From positions 5,721,519 through 5,785,518 of the forward strand of contig OZ020521.1 in the NCBI GenBank assembly GCA_963971425.1: DNA of 64,000 nt, read 5' to 3'. Under the pieces are notes generated by a model. The model searched no databases, was not told the DNA's origin, and saw nothing but the letters and a program-made list of their open reading frames with translations. Shown piece after piece: positions 11,131 to 24,589 of the stretch. The position numbers and the translations under genes are program-made. The DNA is from Bryoerythrophyllum caledonicum (Eukaryota; Streptophyta; Bryopsida; Pottiales; Pottiaceae). Position 1 is the first letter of the stretch. Every line of letters begins with the position of its first letter.

Positions 11131-12540
11131 GACTTTGAGCTAATAATATGGGCTTTTGTCCTCAAGTTGATCAATTTCTTGTCCAATTTGTAGAATCATA
11201 CTCATCGCATCATCCGATCAAGCTCATCTTCATCACCATCCAACACGAGTGGTTTGTCCCGTAAGGGTCCGCGTCCACCTCCAATACTATAATGTAAAGT
11301 TCCATCATTGCCAACTTCATTTGTCCTATTATCTGCATGTTTGGCAGCTGGCTATTGCTAGGCCATTTTCATCACCATATCCAAGTCAACAACTTCTATC
11401 CAATAAATTTCGTAGTTGGATAAATGGCTTTCATCCTTTGTTGAAATGTGTAGTGGAAATCTTGAACGTAAAAATAATTTTATCATCCTCTTGCAGGAAT
11501 AGACTCTCGGCACGAACGCCAGTCACGTGCCTTACAATCAGTTACAACCATACACACGTGCAAAACAGTTGCCGCCTAGATAATTGAGGATGAAGTCCTT
11601 TGTGGCAACCGTAGACTCTACAACCCAAGTGTATATGTTGTTGTCATGCACTTTATTAAAGTGCATCAAAATGGCTTATAATTAGGTTACTAGTCTATTT
11701 ATGGGGGTGATATTTATGCAAAATTTTATAAACATTTGAGTGAGATAGAGTAAACTTTGTTGCCTTGGTTGATTATTCAATCTTTGAAGTTATATACTTC
11801 AAAGATACCAACCCGGGTATCTTTGTTTATGTGTATAGAGGACTTTAGGCTTTCAAGGAGCTATTGCGTACAAGAATTGGAGCTAGAAAGGGAGAAATAT
11901 GGGCATTTTGGCATGAAGGATTTAGAGGGTTGTGGCGGAGGCCACTTTCAAGCGTGATTTGGATTTTCCCTTGCCAATTCTTTTTTTTACTTTCTTTCAA
12001 TGAGATTTTGGCAACCAATAGTTTTTAAGGCTACAACAATGGCAACATTGAAGTGTAGTATGGGTATCTCTTTACTACAAACTTGTTATTTATTATTATC
12101 TTTTTAGATTTTGAATCAAGCCAGATTATGTTGTTAGAATTTTAAAAAGCCCTTACAACCGGACATTGGAGCAAGTACAAAGAAGACATCAATATTTTGA
12201 GGGCTGCCATAGCGGCAACTTTCAAATCTTTCTTCTTTTGAATTTTGAGCTTTGTCCTCTTGATTTATGTCTAGTAGTTTTGGAATTCTAATATTTTTAA
12301 CTTAAGTTTCTTACTCTCTAATGAGACAAATTTCATCACTTTTCAAGCAATATTGAAAAAGTAATGAACATTTGAATCTTAAAAGGTTGGAGGCATTTAG
12401 TTTTAGTTAGAATTTGGATATGATCAAAGATTCGGGTGGAGGGTTGGGTGCATTTAAGAACTAAAGGTGCATCTTGACATTATACCAAGCCTCTTGGCAA
12501 TATTTAGAAAAATTGTGCTTTTATTTTTAATACTGTGATC
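11131..12540. other. No recognisable gene
   Basis: Short open frames at 11249-11587 and 11757-11957 have no recognisable protein content. Nothing else can be supported. Confidence 0.4.
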
Positions 12541-12719
12541 CAATAGCAGCCATGGACCCGAGTTCTTTAGATACCACTCCTTCTCATGACTCTATTTTTG
12601 AAACATTTTTACACGCAATATACTACAAACCTCGTCCGTGCCACTTAGGTGGGCTCTCCGAGGTACATTATTACCCCCAGTGTGAGCCTAACTCTTGGTT
12701 CACATTATTTTTTTAGACC

Positions 12720-13270
12720 AACTTGTTAGAATATTAGTGGATTAGTAGGAAGTTAGCAATTATATGTAGTTAGCAATAGTGAAGCTCCGAGGTATTCATT
12801 GAGTTTGTTGGTAGAAGAATTAGATGTGCGGGAAGTTGAAGAGACAGAAAGAGACCTAAGTTAAAGTGCAGCTGGTGAAAGGAGGATAATTAGTATTAGT
12901 AGTGGAGAAATTTAAAGAAGTTAGTTATAGTTAGAAGTATAAAAACTAGGCTAGTTAGGAGGTTAGAAGTATAAAAATCATGTGGTTTTAAAAAATTAGT
13001 GTGGAGGATGATTAATATTAAAATTTGTGGTAGTGAGAATTAGTGGATTTAAGATAATAAGGAAATTAGTAGTAGAACAACTAGTGGTTGAGATTTAGTA
13101 GTGAAATACTAGTATTAGAGAAAATAGTTGGTTGTAAACCACATGTCTAGTAGTGGAAAAATTATGGAAAAAATTAAACAAAATTAAGTTTAAGAAAAAG
13201 AGAAGGGGGGAGGAAGATAACGAAATGATATCCTTTTGACGTGTATCTATAGATAAGGGTTATCAGCTGA
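12720..13270. repeat. Low-complexity TTAGTAGT-rich stretch
   Basis: A long purine-rich run with frequent TTAGTAG, GTTAG and AGAAGT words. A related stretch lies at about 19195-19600, sharing AGTTATA(G/A)TTAGAAGT followed by AAAA. The two are likely diverged copies of one repeat. Confidence 0.5.
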
Positions 13271-13299
13271 TTGGGGGTAGGGTGGTCATGGTATAACCC

Positions 13300-14380
13300 A
13301 AAGCCGGTTCTTAACCGGCCGTGTATGGTAGGCAGACAACGAAGGAGGAGATTCCGTCAATGGAGTTTGAAGGGTAGTTAGGGTATGGAGCGGAGCTGAG
13401 GTGATTGAGTAGTAGGTGGCTGCGACTCGACGTTAGAATGATGCAAAGGGCTCTAAGCGGGGGCAAGTCGCAACGTGTAATGCTACGAGTAGTGTAGCCG
13501 AAGAGTCGGCCACAACGGCTCATTCCAGGAAAGCAGACAACGTGCAACAAATGGGTGATAGAGAAGTGTGGACGTCGCGGGCGTGGAGGAATTAGAGATA
13601 GGTGCGCCAAGGTGGTGGACGGTGACAAACATCTTGTGCACAAGAAGACGGGTAGAAGACGGCGCAAAAAATAACAAGAGAGAATAGTTGGGTTGAGGAG
13701 TGCTAGTAAGTTGCACGACGTGCAACGTGCGCGTGGCGGAAGCACGGAGACGCGGTCCCGGATGCGAAGTTTGCAGGCTTGCGGCACTAGGGGTACTTGC
13801 CAGTGGTCAGACAATGTTGTCTTCTCCAAATTTTTTAGACAAGTCCCGGTTGACAGCAGAGGAGATGGATGATGAGTCTGAGAGCTACAGCGGAGAGGGC
13901 TTGGTGGTGCTAGCTTGAGCTGGTGTGTGTAGGCGCTAGGGCATGGTTTTAATCACGTGCTAGAGCAATAGTAAAAAGTCAATGAGTTGGTGTATGTGTG
14001 GAGTGGCGTCCGTGCTAGAAATTAATGTTATCTTTCCCGCTCGAGTCAAGAAGGTGCAACAAGTGGGAGGCGGGAGCAGAAGTGAATGTGTGACCCGGGC
14101 CAAGTGGGGCTTGGGATGTGGAGTGATACGATAGAGTCCCAAGAGTGAGTTTTGGAGGAGTGCGAGGAGGCCCCGAGGGTCCTGTGCACATACTATGGCT
14201 CTCGGTGCAGTTTGTGTATGGCGAGCTCGGAGGAGAATGGAGAGCGGTTTGTCACGGGTGTGGGAGCCATGGTAGTCGCAGTCAGGGGTCGGGCGGTGCC
14301 TTTCTTGCTCGTTGAATTTTCCAATGAGAGATTCATGCTCTATTCTAATGGAAATTCTTCCATCATGTAGATATAAATAT
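13300..14380. other. Relatively GC-richer segment, no supported gene
   Basis: Base composition rises compared with its surroundings. Open frames exist on both strands (172 codons minus at 13829-13311, others shorter) but show no domain and no similarity to each other or to known families. Overlapping frames on both strands fit chance opening in GC-richer DNA. Confidence 0.35.
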
Positions 14381-14399
14381 TAAGCTTGATATGTTTGGA

Positions 14400-16670
14400 T
14401 TTTAAAAAGCTAGGAGTTGAGGCAAAAAGAGTTGATTGTGGTGAGAACCACAGTTTGAGGGTAACAAAGCGGTCGTTAGCATGCGGATGTTGCACCGCTC
14501 TTGTCACATGCAGAGCTCAGGGGTAAGTAGTAGGTTCGTTGTTCCAATTTTCTACCTCATTATCGAGCCAAGTCGTGGGCTGCTCAAGCCGCTCGATGAG
14601 CTCAATGAATTTTAAACCCGGCCCGGCGAACAACCAATGACCACCGCATCTCCAGCCAACCAAGTCTACGACTTAGCAATCGAGATTTGGAATTTAACGC
14701 TTTTATGTATTGATGAGAGGGGGTGGCTACTCTATGGTGATTTTTGTAATGTCTATCTATTTTAGTTTTATTTATCTAGATGTTTAGAAGGTCCATGTAT
14801 TTTGCCTTTTAATTAAGTAAAATCACTAAGGGATTTAGGTGGTTCGGGAAGTGTGTATAGGAAAGGAATAAGAATCTTTGGTGCAGCTTAGGTAGGGGAG
14901 CATGGGCTGATGTGCTCCACCTCCACTTTAGATAGGAGAAGAGATTAGAGTGGGGCTTCTATAATCAAAGTTTGTGTGTGTTTTGAGGGTTTCAAGCCGA
15001 TTTTTGACTGAATGTAGCTCATTCAGCAAGAATCTGTTAGAATTGAAACATGAGGAGATTGTTTTTTCTATTGAGACCTTTCCAAATTGTGTTTGCAAGT
15101 TGGATTTGGAGTTGAATTGCAAACGTTATGAAAGTTTGAAGTTGTGAAGATCCGAGGCCATAGATTGAGAGGCTAGAGGTTTCGATAAGCCATAACTTTT
15201 GTTTTGTTTTTCATCTTGCATTGAGTTTTGGAGGGCCTATATACAATTTTAGAGGGCGTGGATATCATTGTTATAACTCTTTAGAAAGTTATTACAATTG
15301 AGATTTGAAGCTTCAAGGAAGAAGTTATGGAGAACTGAATATCAAGAGGAGAACAAAACTTTGAACGTCTATAACTTTTCGACAATAGTTTGAAATGATT
15401 TAAAAAATTTCAGATTATTAGTTGATTGCATCAACTTATCAAAAAGCTATTACACTTAGCATTTGGAGGTTTTAGCCATCGGTGGCGTTAATTTGAAATT
15501 CACAACTAGTGTAGAAGTTATTTTTTGGGAGCTTATTTGTGTTTTGAAGACTTGAAGACAAGAAGATTCAAAGTCTGAAGGTCAGAAGACATGAAAACTT
15601 GTGTGTTGTGGCTTGTAGCTTATTATTCCTAGCCGGCTTTAGAGGCTTGTTGTCTTTATTTGTTATTCCTAGCCGGTTTTAAAGGCTAATTGTTTTCAAT
15701 TTTGTTTAGTAAATATTGTTGCGGCAAAGTGGAATTAATCATCCACATGGTCCTATTATATGTTGTTCCTATTGGTGAGGCACGGTTGCTGGTCATTGTG
15801 GATTTGAAATTTAGGAGTCATCTTTCGGATGGTTTCAACTTGCGGTCTGGCCATCCCATTTCACATGTCCAAAGCCCATGGGTTCTTAATTCCTCATCCT
15901 TACCTGAAACTTGTTTAGAGCAATTACATGATAGTCCAAAGAAAAGCAACTGAAGACTTTAAGATCAAAAGATTACAAGACTTCAAGACCAGAATAATTG
16001 ATGACACAATAGAAGTCCCCAGCCATCTATTCCTAGTCACACTCAGATTCCGTATGAATTTTCAAAGCGCACTCATCTATATTCGATAGTGCGAGGGAGC
16101 ATGTGGATGAAAAATTGCATAGTTGTGAGGTGGTGAATGCAAATTGTGTGTGAGATTGGAAAGGCCGAGGACATGTGTGGTATACCTGTGGGGGATAGGG
16201 TTGTGTGTGCAAATTTGGATTGTTGAGGCTGCGAGGGAAGAAGCGCGGTTTTTACCGCGGTAGTGGATCAATCTTCAAATGTCATTGTTTTTTGTTGTTG
16301 TATGATTTCCTTGTTTGTTTACATTGTGGGCGGTTGTGTGCCATTACATTGGCTATCTATGTGGTTTGATGTGGGGAGAACTTGGACAGAAAGGAAGAGT
16401 TGGTGGCACGGCTATGGAATTTGGAAGCTCTAGGTAGGATGTGCTCTTGCCAACACGTTGTTACTGCCGGCTGATGTAACGTTGCTATGGAGCGGATTCG
16501 CCGGAATTCCATCCATTGTTTGTGATAAGAGTTTTTCTTGAATTGAGTGCGCAGCGGCGATGTGATCGCGGTTGGAAGGTTATTGTTGCTATGACGTTGG
16601 GTGAGACGCCGCAATTCGGAATTGGCTTGCCCGTGTGTACTTTGTGAGAGCGTCTGGTGTCCGTTGCAGA
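14400..16670. other. Probable repeat DNA; small CCTAGCCGG duplication
   Basis: No coding frame of note. A TTATTCCTAGCCGG(C/T)TTTA unit is duplicated at about 15624-15690. The texture (many short GAAGTT/TATAACT words) is like that of LTR DNA, but no partner copy was found in the window. Confidence 0.3.
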
Positions 16671-16677
16671 AGGAACC

Positions 16678-17815
16678 CGTAGAGCCAAAGTGCAAAAATT
16701 ATTAAATTTCAAAAAATTAGAGCTAAAAGAGCTATAGAAACAAATAAAAATAGGAAGGTCAAAGTTAAAAGTTAAAGTTAAAGTTTAAATAAATATAAAA
16801 GATAAAATTAATTTTAAAAAATAAATAGAATTAGAATTAGAAAGGTGTGAAGAAAAGACACAACTTTTAATTACATGAAAAAAACTTAAGTGTAAGAAAT
16901 TATGTGAGTCCTAACTTGAAGCTAGTTTGTGTAAAACTTACAAATTGGTTGTAAGAATTCTTTATAATAATATATTATATTATTTGAGTTAAATTGAATG
17001 TTGTATGTTGTAAAGAATCTCACACTTGTGTATGGTGTGATTCAATTCTAAAAAACAAATATAAATTGCTTATTTATAAACACTTAAATTGTTAAAGCAA
17101 TTGTGAGGAAACTAATGTTGAACTTAAAAAGTGAGTTGCTTTAGCAATTAAATAAATTGTCATTGGAAATTGAATAGTTCTTATATAAATTCTTAGAAAA
17201 TTTAAACATTTTTAAACTAAAGGATTTATTCAAAGAAGAGAATAACTATCAATTGCGAGATTGGTTAGAATTAATCAATAGTGGAATTGATTACTTTGAA
17301 TAGAATTTGAAACAAAAATTAATACTAACTCTTAACAAGTGGATGTGATTTGTGAGTTAATGTGTGTAATTGTTTAAGTAAAAACGCCCACGTGAAGCTA
17401 GAGATTAGCAGTGGACGGACGAGAATAAAGAAGGAGCAAATTGCTAAAAGGTTAGCATTGAATTAGAAGAAATGGCAATGAAGCTAAATGGATAGAATCC
17501 ATTATCCAAGTGGGTTAAGATTAGAAGTAGTCAAACACTCACAAAGTTGAAGACATTGAGCAAGGCTCATGTCATAATTTCACATGTTTGGTGAACTTGC
17601 ATTCATAAGTTTAATATCTTAGAAAGTGTACATTGGAGTGTATTGTTCTTACTTCTAGATGATAGAATACTTGAGAATTGGGTAAACTCCTTATTTTAAC
17701 ATAGATATTTGAAAGAACTACCTTAAGATTGGACGCCAGATCATCCCCTAGAACAAACTTAGCTTTGGATGAATCCTGGGTGTTTTGTAAGTTGACCCAA
17801 GTTAAAACCTTACAA
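16678..17815 (+). mobile_element. Solo LTR, copy 1
   Basis: It begins CGTAGAGCCAAAGTGC and ends AAACCTTACAA. It matches the segment at 48380-50065 over its start, its end and several internal blocks (for example GAAAGGTGTGAAGAAAAGAC and TGAGCAAGGCTCA). It is flanked by a 4-bp direct repeat AACC at 16674-16677 and 17816-17819. No internal coding region lies next to it, so it looks like the product of LTR-LTR recombination. The first base is C where copy 2 has T, so TG...CA termini are inferred. Confidence 0.72.
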
Positions 17816-17819
17816 AACC

Positions 17820-18780
17820 CCTTCCAACCAACTTCCGTTGCCTGCGCTCATATTCCGGTAGCCAAGGATTAGATACGAGAAAGATCTATGGTTGAGGTGG
17901 AAATTAAAGGTTGTGAGGTTGGCCGAGCTAGTGGTTGGCCAAAATCGCTTTGTGATTACTCTCTACGCTTGTTTTGGTTGGCTTCCGCATACGGAAGTTG
18001 CGCCAAATTTAAGCGAAGATCATAGCTGGAAACTTTAGCTCTCCACCACTCAAACCCTAGTTAGTTGTGGATCTTGTGTGGATTGATGTAGTGCATTGTA
18101 TACCATGGACTTGTGTAGTGGTGGAAAGACCTTCATTCATTGTGTCATACCTTTTGTTCAGAGTTTCCAACTTGCGAAAGTCGTTGTAAGTGTATTGGTG
18201 ATTATTTGTTGTTGGATTGAAAGATTGTACACAAGGAAGCTCCGGCCTTAGTGCACGGTTTGAGTAACATTATTGGGTTAATTAAAACGCACAATTGATA
18301 TCATAAGACTCGCATGGTCAATTAAATATCATAATTTATGTTATAGTGGGTTTGAGTTGTGGATGTTAATTGCAATAGTAGTGGTCTAATAACTCAAGAC
18401 TCAACTCGGAGATGTGATATAAAGTAATACAAAGTAAAACCAAAAGTTAAAGTGAGATTAGAAGTAAAAGTCCAACTTATCTATGTGAACCAAAAGTTAC
18501 TTGAGTTAAATTTAGGTTATTTTAGTTACTATTGGTTAAAACTCAAGTTATTTAGAGTGAATTTAATTTACGTTATAGTTGATTTAAATTACGTGAGGTA
18601 AGTTTTTCTTTTGTTCAATTTGGTTTTACTTTTAGGTTCATTTTAGTCACTTTTATCAAAGATAATCAATTCATTTAATTTTTATTTATTGGGATTTAGG
18701 TTAAATTAATTCAAATAGAGTTAATTATTGGTTAAAATCTTGGTTTTGGTGGGAAATTGAGTTGTAATTCCTTGCCTTGT
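17820..18780. other. No recognisable gene
   Basis: AT-rich sequence, with repeated AAGTTA and TTAGGTTA words towards its right end. Nothing further supported. Confidence 0.35.
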
Positions 18781-18806
18781 AGTGATGATGATGTTGTTCA
18801 TACAAT

Positions 18807-18866
18807 GTGAGCGACATTACACCCCATCTACTAATCGCAATTAAGGGGTGGTGAAATATCGCTCAC
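18807..18866. repeat. Imperfect hairpin, also seen at about 19603-19657
   Basis: Arms GTGAGCGACATTACACCCC and the complement of GGGGTGGTGAAATATCGCTCAC surround a 19-bp loop ending CGCAATTAA. A related hairpin with the same loop word and GGGGTGGTAAAATACC lies about 800 bp downstream in the same orientation. The pair may bound a small element. Confidence 0.5.
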
Positions 18867-19194
18867 AGCCACACAAACAGCTGACATCGTGGTGTTGTCA
18901 TATATCCGGAGCAATATAGGCAAGCAAAAAAGGGTATGCAACAAGGCGCACTTTGACCTACGCTGACAAGACCCACGCATGTCAGAATAAATATAGTGAC
19001 TATGTCCACAACTACTCCAATCGTTTGAAGTCTATAATAAAAATTTATTTGGTCCCCTCATCAAACTTATGCTCTCCATTCTACTTGCTCTTGACTCGTC
19101 CTATAACACCCAATCCAAAGATCCTATGAACAACTCCTACTTAAAAATCTCACACGTCCATGGATACATATGAGCCCAAAATTTGATTCACATT

Positions 19195-19600
19195 TGGAAT
19201 TAGACTAAACAATTCAAAATTAGTGGTTATCGGTAGAAATTAGTGTTAGAGTTAGTTAGTAGTGTGTTGGTGATAATCGAAAATTTTGGTGTTAGTAGAA
19301 GAATATCATAAGTGTGGGAAGTTAGAGGAGAAAGAAGATTAATTAGTGATGCGACGTAGTAAAAAGCAAGAAATTTAGAGTTAGTGTTAGAAGAATGTGG
19401 AAGAATTAGTTATAATTAGAAGTGCAAAAATTAGGTTTGGGTAGAAAATTAGATGTTCAAAAATTGCTGATAGTTAAAGTGGTTGAAGTGAAGAGGTTAG
19501 GAAAAAAAAATAGAATTAGGAATTAGTAGTGGAAATTAGTGGCAGAAGAATTAGTAAGAAAGATGTGGTAAAAGTACTAAAGGAAAAATTGTAAAAGAAA
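19195..19600. repeat. Second TTAGTGTTAG-rich low-complexity stretch
   Basis: Related to 12720-13270 (shared words described there). It sits between the two hairpins at 18807 and 19603. Confidence 0.45.
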
Positions 19601-19839
19601 AAATATTTTATACTAAACCCTCTACTACTAAACGCAATTAAGGGGTGGTAAAATACCAATTACAATACAACAATTAATAAACCTAAATAATATTGTTTTG
19701 CTATCACAAGGGGCTGCTTAATTATAGTCCTAAAAAAAACCAAATTAATATGAACACCTGTTACCATTTTGGAATTTTACAATGAGAGTTTCAATATGGC
19801 ATATTTTATAAGAATCTCATCAAATACCTAAAAGAAATT

Positions 19840-20420
19840 CATTTTACCATCAACATGGACAATGGGAGAACAATAGACTTTCATCGAGATTCTTCCGTCA
19901 ATTATACCAAAGTTATTGTTGAAGGAGATGCAATGACCATGGTTGTCTACGTTTTAGGGTATTGTAGATCCATCATAAAAGCTCCTATCCTAAATTTCAA
20001 AACAAAAATATCATTCATTCCATTTGTGGAGTAGAGGATTCTATTCCTAGAATTTGTTACCGTATAGGTTTAAAAGGTTATATGGATCAACCTATTTTTT
20101 TGCAATACTTTGAAAAACCACATGCTTATCAATCGGACATGTTTAACGGCACTAAATATATTTGGGTAGATAATTGTACGGGGCACAACATCACGCCTAC
20201 GTTAGCGGCGGTTTTAACTCCAAAAAAATCATGTTAAAGTATTTTCTCTTGTGTATAACTCACCTCTATCCACCGGCAAACAAATTTATCATTTCCAAGT
20301 TCAAAAAAACTTAGACAACGCAATAGAAGACAAAGAAATCCAAATGCAATTAAGACGATGTTTGGCAGAACAATCCTCCCGTTGATGGTCAATGGTTTGA
20401 CAACTTTCTAATATGGATAA
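19840..20420 (+). pseudogene. Decayed DDE (pogo/CENP-B-like) transposase fragment
   Basis: Reading across plus-strand frames, segments match the order expected of the DDE_1 superfamily endonuclease. They include a strand followed by IIKAPILNFK, then RICYRIGLKGYMDQPIF, then IWVDNCTGHN. The last has the aspartate of a DNxxGHN box, typical of the second catalytic block. Several frameshifts and stops separate them, so the gene is dead. No terminal repeats were identified around it. The superfamily call rests on motif order only. Confidence 0.6.
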
Positions 20421-21081
20421 GTAGTTATTTCTTTAATTAGCAAGAGATGCAAATAAAAATGTCAATCGGCTAGTCAATTGTCATGTTTATTTTATTTTTC
20501 ATTTATAAAGTTGCAACTTCATTTTCTTCTCATAGATAAGTTCTTATTTTATCAATCTTTCTGCTGCAAATGTTCTTTTTTCTTAAAAGTTGTAATTTCA
20601 CTTTCCTTTCATATCTAAGTTCTTATTTTTTCCAATCTTTGCTTGCAAATTATCGATATCTTAAATGTATTCAAAATCTCCTCCACTTTTATACTCTACA
20701 CCAGTAGTCCACATGTATTAAAAATTATATTGCAATCTTTTCTCAAATTGACAAATAATGTTGTAGTTGGCATTTGGTGTACATTTTTGTCACTACACTA
20801 AATGCTTAGTATGCAATTAGTGTACGGGTTTCCACTTAGTGTATACTACACTAAACATCACTTTTAGTGTAGTTTGAGCAATGGTATGCTACACCATTCA
20901 CTTAATGTAGTGTGAACTAGAGTAGTTGGAATTTTTCTACTAATTAGAAGTTGACATGCAATCATTGATTTGCTCACATTTGCTTGAAAATCAATGTAAT
21001 ATATTTCTCTAACAAATTGACATGCATGTGCTTAATATAAAATAGTGTTGATGATCCACATCACTTATGAATCCACACTAT
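20421..21081. other. No gene; TTAGTGTA-type short repeats
   Basis: The segment at about 20785-20905 repeats the words ACTACACTAAA and TTAGTGTA in both orientations, resembling ends of the small element at 24245-24589. No coding frame seen. Confidence 0.4.
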
Positions 21082-21085
21082 TTAA

Positions 21086-22028
21086 CCCCTAGAGGCCCAA
21101 GGCATTTTCACACCAAAAACACTACAAAACTACTCCTTCTAGTGCAATGAGTAAGGAAGGAAACTTAAATGATTTCGTTCTTCATCTAACCGTAGGTTCT
21201 AAATGAAGACATAATAATTAGTGTCCTTATAAATTTTAATAAACTTTGACCTCACAGATTGAAAGATAATAGTGTTTGAAGTAGAGAAAACCGTTCTTTA
21301 TATTCCCTGCGTTTAGTGGATCAGCAGACTTTAACTTCACTTGGTGTCAAGTTTTGGTAGTATACAAGGTCTAAATTCATTACCATCATGTTAATCATGA
21401 TGTTAGTTCTTTGTACACCAATTTTTAAAGGAAGAAAAGGGGTGTAGCATAATATTCAAAACAGGTGTGCAAGTAGTGGAGGTTCAAAGATCGCCAATTC
21501 ATGTTATATTTTTTTGTGAACTAAATACGCTGTAAAATGAGAGTCCAAACTGTCGATAAGGAGATTTACACCACATCTTGTAGTAGAAAAAATCAAATGT
21601 GAAACGTATGAAGATCTCTAAGTTTTATGTAGAAAAGAAGAAGTTTTTTTGGTACCTTGGCCGACAAAGTGAGACAATGTGTACAAATGTTTGGTTTGGG
21701 TTAATATGTTATTTTTCACTAAAGACAAGAATTTTTTTTTGACGATATAAAATGAAATAATATTAATTGTTGTTATGGAAAATCTCACATTTGATAGAGT
21801 GTTCTAGCAAAAGTTTTTGAGTTGCCCGATGTGCTCGCTCTCCCCGTTTGAAATTCAAAACCCTATAACTTTTTCATTTAATGCGGAATTGGGGAAAAAA
21901 TTGGACTCACAAGAAGCTTTTAATAATGTCCATCTACTACCATTCAAAGAAGAAAGTTATAAATTGACACAATAGGAACAAGCCTTAACGTTCAAGAGTC
22001 CTTGAGGGGACTCTTGGGCCTTTAAGGG
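21086..22028 (-). mobile_element. PiggyBac-like MITE E (about 943 bp)
   Basis: TTAA (21082-21085) precedes CCCCTAGAGGCCCAAG. The far end is the complement of CCCTTAAAGGCCCAAG and is followed by TCAA, a mutated TTAA. The interior is the reverse complement of elements B and C, with the conserved CACACCAAAAACAC and TAGTGCAATGAGTAAGGAAGG blocks next to the terminus. No transposase is encoded. Confidence 0.75.
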
Positions 22029-22295
22029 TCAAGGTGAACATAGTAATGGATTGGAGGAACAATCAACTTTGATGGGAGTCACTTCTATGGAATAAGATAG
22101 AAAAAGGACAACATATCAAGAGACATATGCACTCCCCTTTTTACTCTTGTGTTTCCTTGATTAATATACGTGAGGACTATTTTTTTTGAATTTGGCAGTG
22201 GTTCTAGAATGTGGGTGCTTTGTACCATTAGGTGGTAACAAGTCTTTACTTGCATGGATTTGAAATCATTTATTAATCCCTAACAACACATTTAA

Positions 22296-23196
22296 TCCTA
22301 GGGGGACGTTTTTCATTTCGGGCAGGTTTCTAAAATTAGAAAAAAATCATTTCCTTTTGAAATTTTTATACTAGAGTGTCCCTGATAAGATCTTTGTGGA
22401 ATTTTTTTTCAATGTTTTTTGGAGTCATAATATGAAAGTTATTAGCCTTCAAAGTCAAATTAGGGACTCCGGGCAGCACCAAAATGTTTTGCTAGAATTT
22501 TCTATTAACATTGAGATTTTTCCTACACATAGAGAATATTATCTTCTTTGGAGATGTCAAACAAATTCTTGTCTTTAGTGGAATTTTTTTTTTTAACCCA
22601 AGTCAAACATCTTCACACATTGTCAAGCAAGGTACCAAAAAAGCTTCTTCTTTTCTACATAGAACCTAGAGAACTTCATATTTTTCACTTTTTTTTTGTT
22701 GGCAACATGTAGTGAAGACCTTATTGACCATTTGGATTATCATTTTAAAACATATTGAGTTCATAATAAAATGAAACGTAAACTGGTAGTTTTTGGACCT
22801 CAACTTCTTGCATACTTGTTTTGAATATGCTACATCCCTTCTCTACCTCTAAAAATTGGTGCATAAGGTTAAAGGGACTAACATCATGCTTAACACAATG
22901 GTAAAGGATTTAGACCATGTGTAGTGCAAAAATTTGACACCAAGCGAAGTCAAAGGTTGCCGATTCATTCAACATAGGAAAGAAAATGAACCATTTTCTT
23001 GACTTTAAACTCCAGAACCTTCATATCCGTGTGATGGATTGTAGCCAAAAAAATGGTAGGTTTATATAGAAGTCTATGTAAAGATCTTAAAATCAAAAGT
23101 CCAAAATTGTACATAAAATCTAGATTTCATTGCTACTTGTTGATAGTGGCAGTTTTGAAGTGTTTCTTTAGGGAAAATGCCTTTGGCTCTTAGGGG
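22296..23196 (+). mobile_element. PiggyBac-like MITE F (about 901 bp)
   Basis: TTAA at 22292-22295 and 23197-23200 bracket sequence starting TCCTAGGGGGACG and ending GGCTCTTAGGGG. Its start resembles element D (GGGCAGGTT(T/C)CTAAAATT follows shortly). The left terminus has decayed. Confidence 0.6.
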
Positions 23197-23200
23197 TTAA

Positions 23201-24244
23201 TTGCACACAAGGATGAAGCACTTTTCATGTGGCAGACAAACCTTTTTAAGTACTACTTACAATTATTTCCTATAGAACCATGACTCAATTTCACTAAACC
23301 ATTCCAAAATAGTCTCTTTAAGATGGCATGTTATGAAAAGTATCTAAGCATAGTTCTAACTCTTTTCAACCATAGGATCTTGAAGTTTGATACTATATGA
23401 AGACACTCAAAACATTTGATACTACAAGAAGACACGTAAAATCCTGAGTGATGGATTGTAAGATACATGCATTTGAAGAGCGCAATATAGTTGTTCTCTA
23501 CCTTGCATATACAAGGTCATGATTCATTGTTCTTTGACTCAAAATGGTAGCTTAATTTTCCAAAATACATTTCATAACTTTTATAAAACCATGTTTTACC
23601 TTGTGTCAACTCATGGGACACCAAAAATTGCAAGTAGTGGTGGGCTTTAGAATAAGGGAAACATTCTTGCAATGTCTAAGGGTATAAAATGCGGCCATTT
23701 CTTTAACATGGCAATTTTTTTCATAGATAAATAGTATTTGGATCTCAAACCAAATGGTAAATGAAATCACCATTCTTGAAAATCAATGAAACCCTTGATT
23801 TCTATGTCATATCTATATGTTAAAAGTAAAAACATAAAGGGTTACAAAGAAATGTATTCTACTACTACCAACCTCTAAAAAAGCTCAACGGTACCATGCC
23901 TAGATATCCCAAAATCCAACTTTTGATGTTTGAACACCATAAAATTTTCCTATAATCCAAATTTTATATTAAAAATATATATGCCCACAAAGCTTTTAAA
24001 AATGATGTATGTTCTCAATGAAAATTTCAAAAACTAATTTTCAAGTATAGATTTTTAGGAACATACCCAAAGTGTCAAATTTCCCTCAATTTACAAAATG
24101 TCCTTTAGGGGTCAAAGGAGGCCTTCATGCATGATTACAAACATGAACTCCTACAAATCTAAAAGCTACTTTTAAAATAATGTATTAAAGTACAAACCTC
24201 GCTCTCCCCTCACTTATATCTCCAGCTTATCTCGCCCATACATG
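23201..24244. other. Repeat remnants, no gene
   Basis: AT-rich sequence with an isolated piggyBac-like end, TCCTTTAGGGG followed by TCAA, at about 24101-24114 and no clear partner. No coding frame. Confidence 0.4.
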
Positions 24245-24589
24245 TACACTAATTTTGAAATTTAGTGTACCATACACTAATTACGAAACCTAACACTATA
24301 TGTCAACAACACCGATAATGTTACAACACTAAATGTCAATATCAACACTAAATGCAAAGAAATGTAATTTTGGAATTTTACTACCTTTACAATCAATGTT
24401 ATTAATGAAGAAATCATTTGTAGAAAATCAAGAAATAACAAAATATTAAAAAGTGTACAAAAAGTGATAAAAGAAATCTTGTCGATGAAGTGGAACATTC
24501 ATTTTCTTGAGAAACATAATTAGAGTCATGTGGTGAAGAGAGGTTAGAACATTAAATGTAGTGTAACACTAAATATCAAAATTAGTGTA
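24245..24589. mobile_element. Small MITE with TACACTAATTTTGA termini
   Basis: TACACTAATTTTGA at 24245-24258 is exactly inverted at 24576-24589. The interior repeats AACACTAAATGTCAA. Target duplication is not clear. Related words occur at 20785-20905. Confidence 0.6.

Noticed and set aside
13311..13829. 172-codon minus-strand open frame
   Set aside because: It lies in a GC-richer stretch with overlapping frames on both strands, a Cys/Leu/Pro/Ser-rich composition, no domain and no splice or repeat support.
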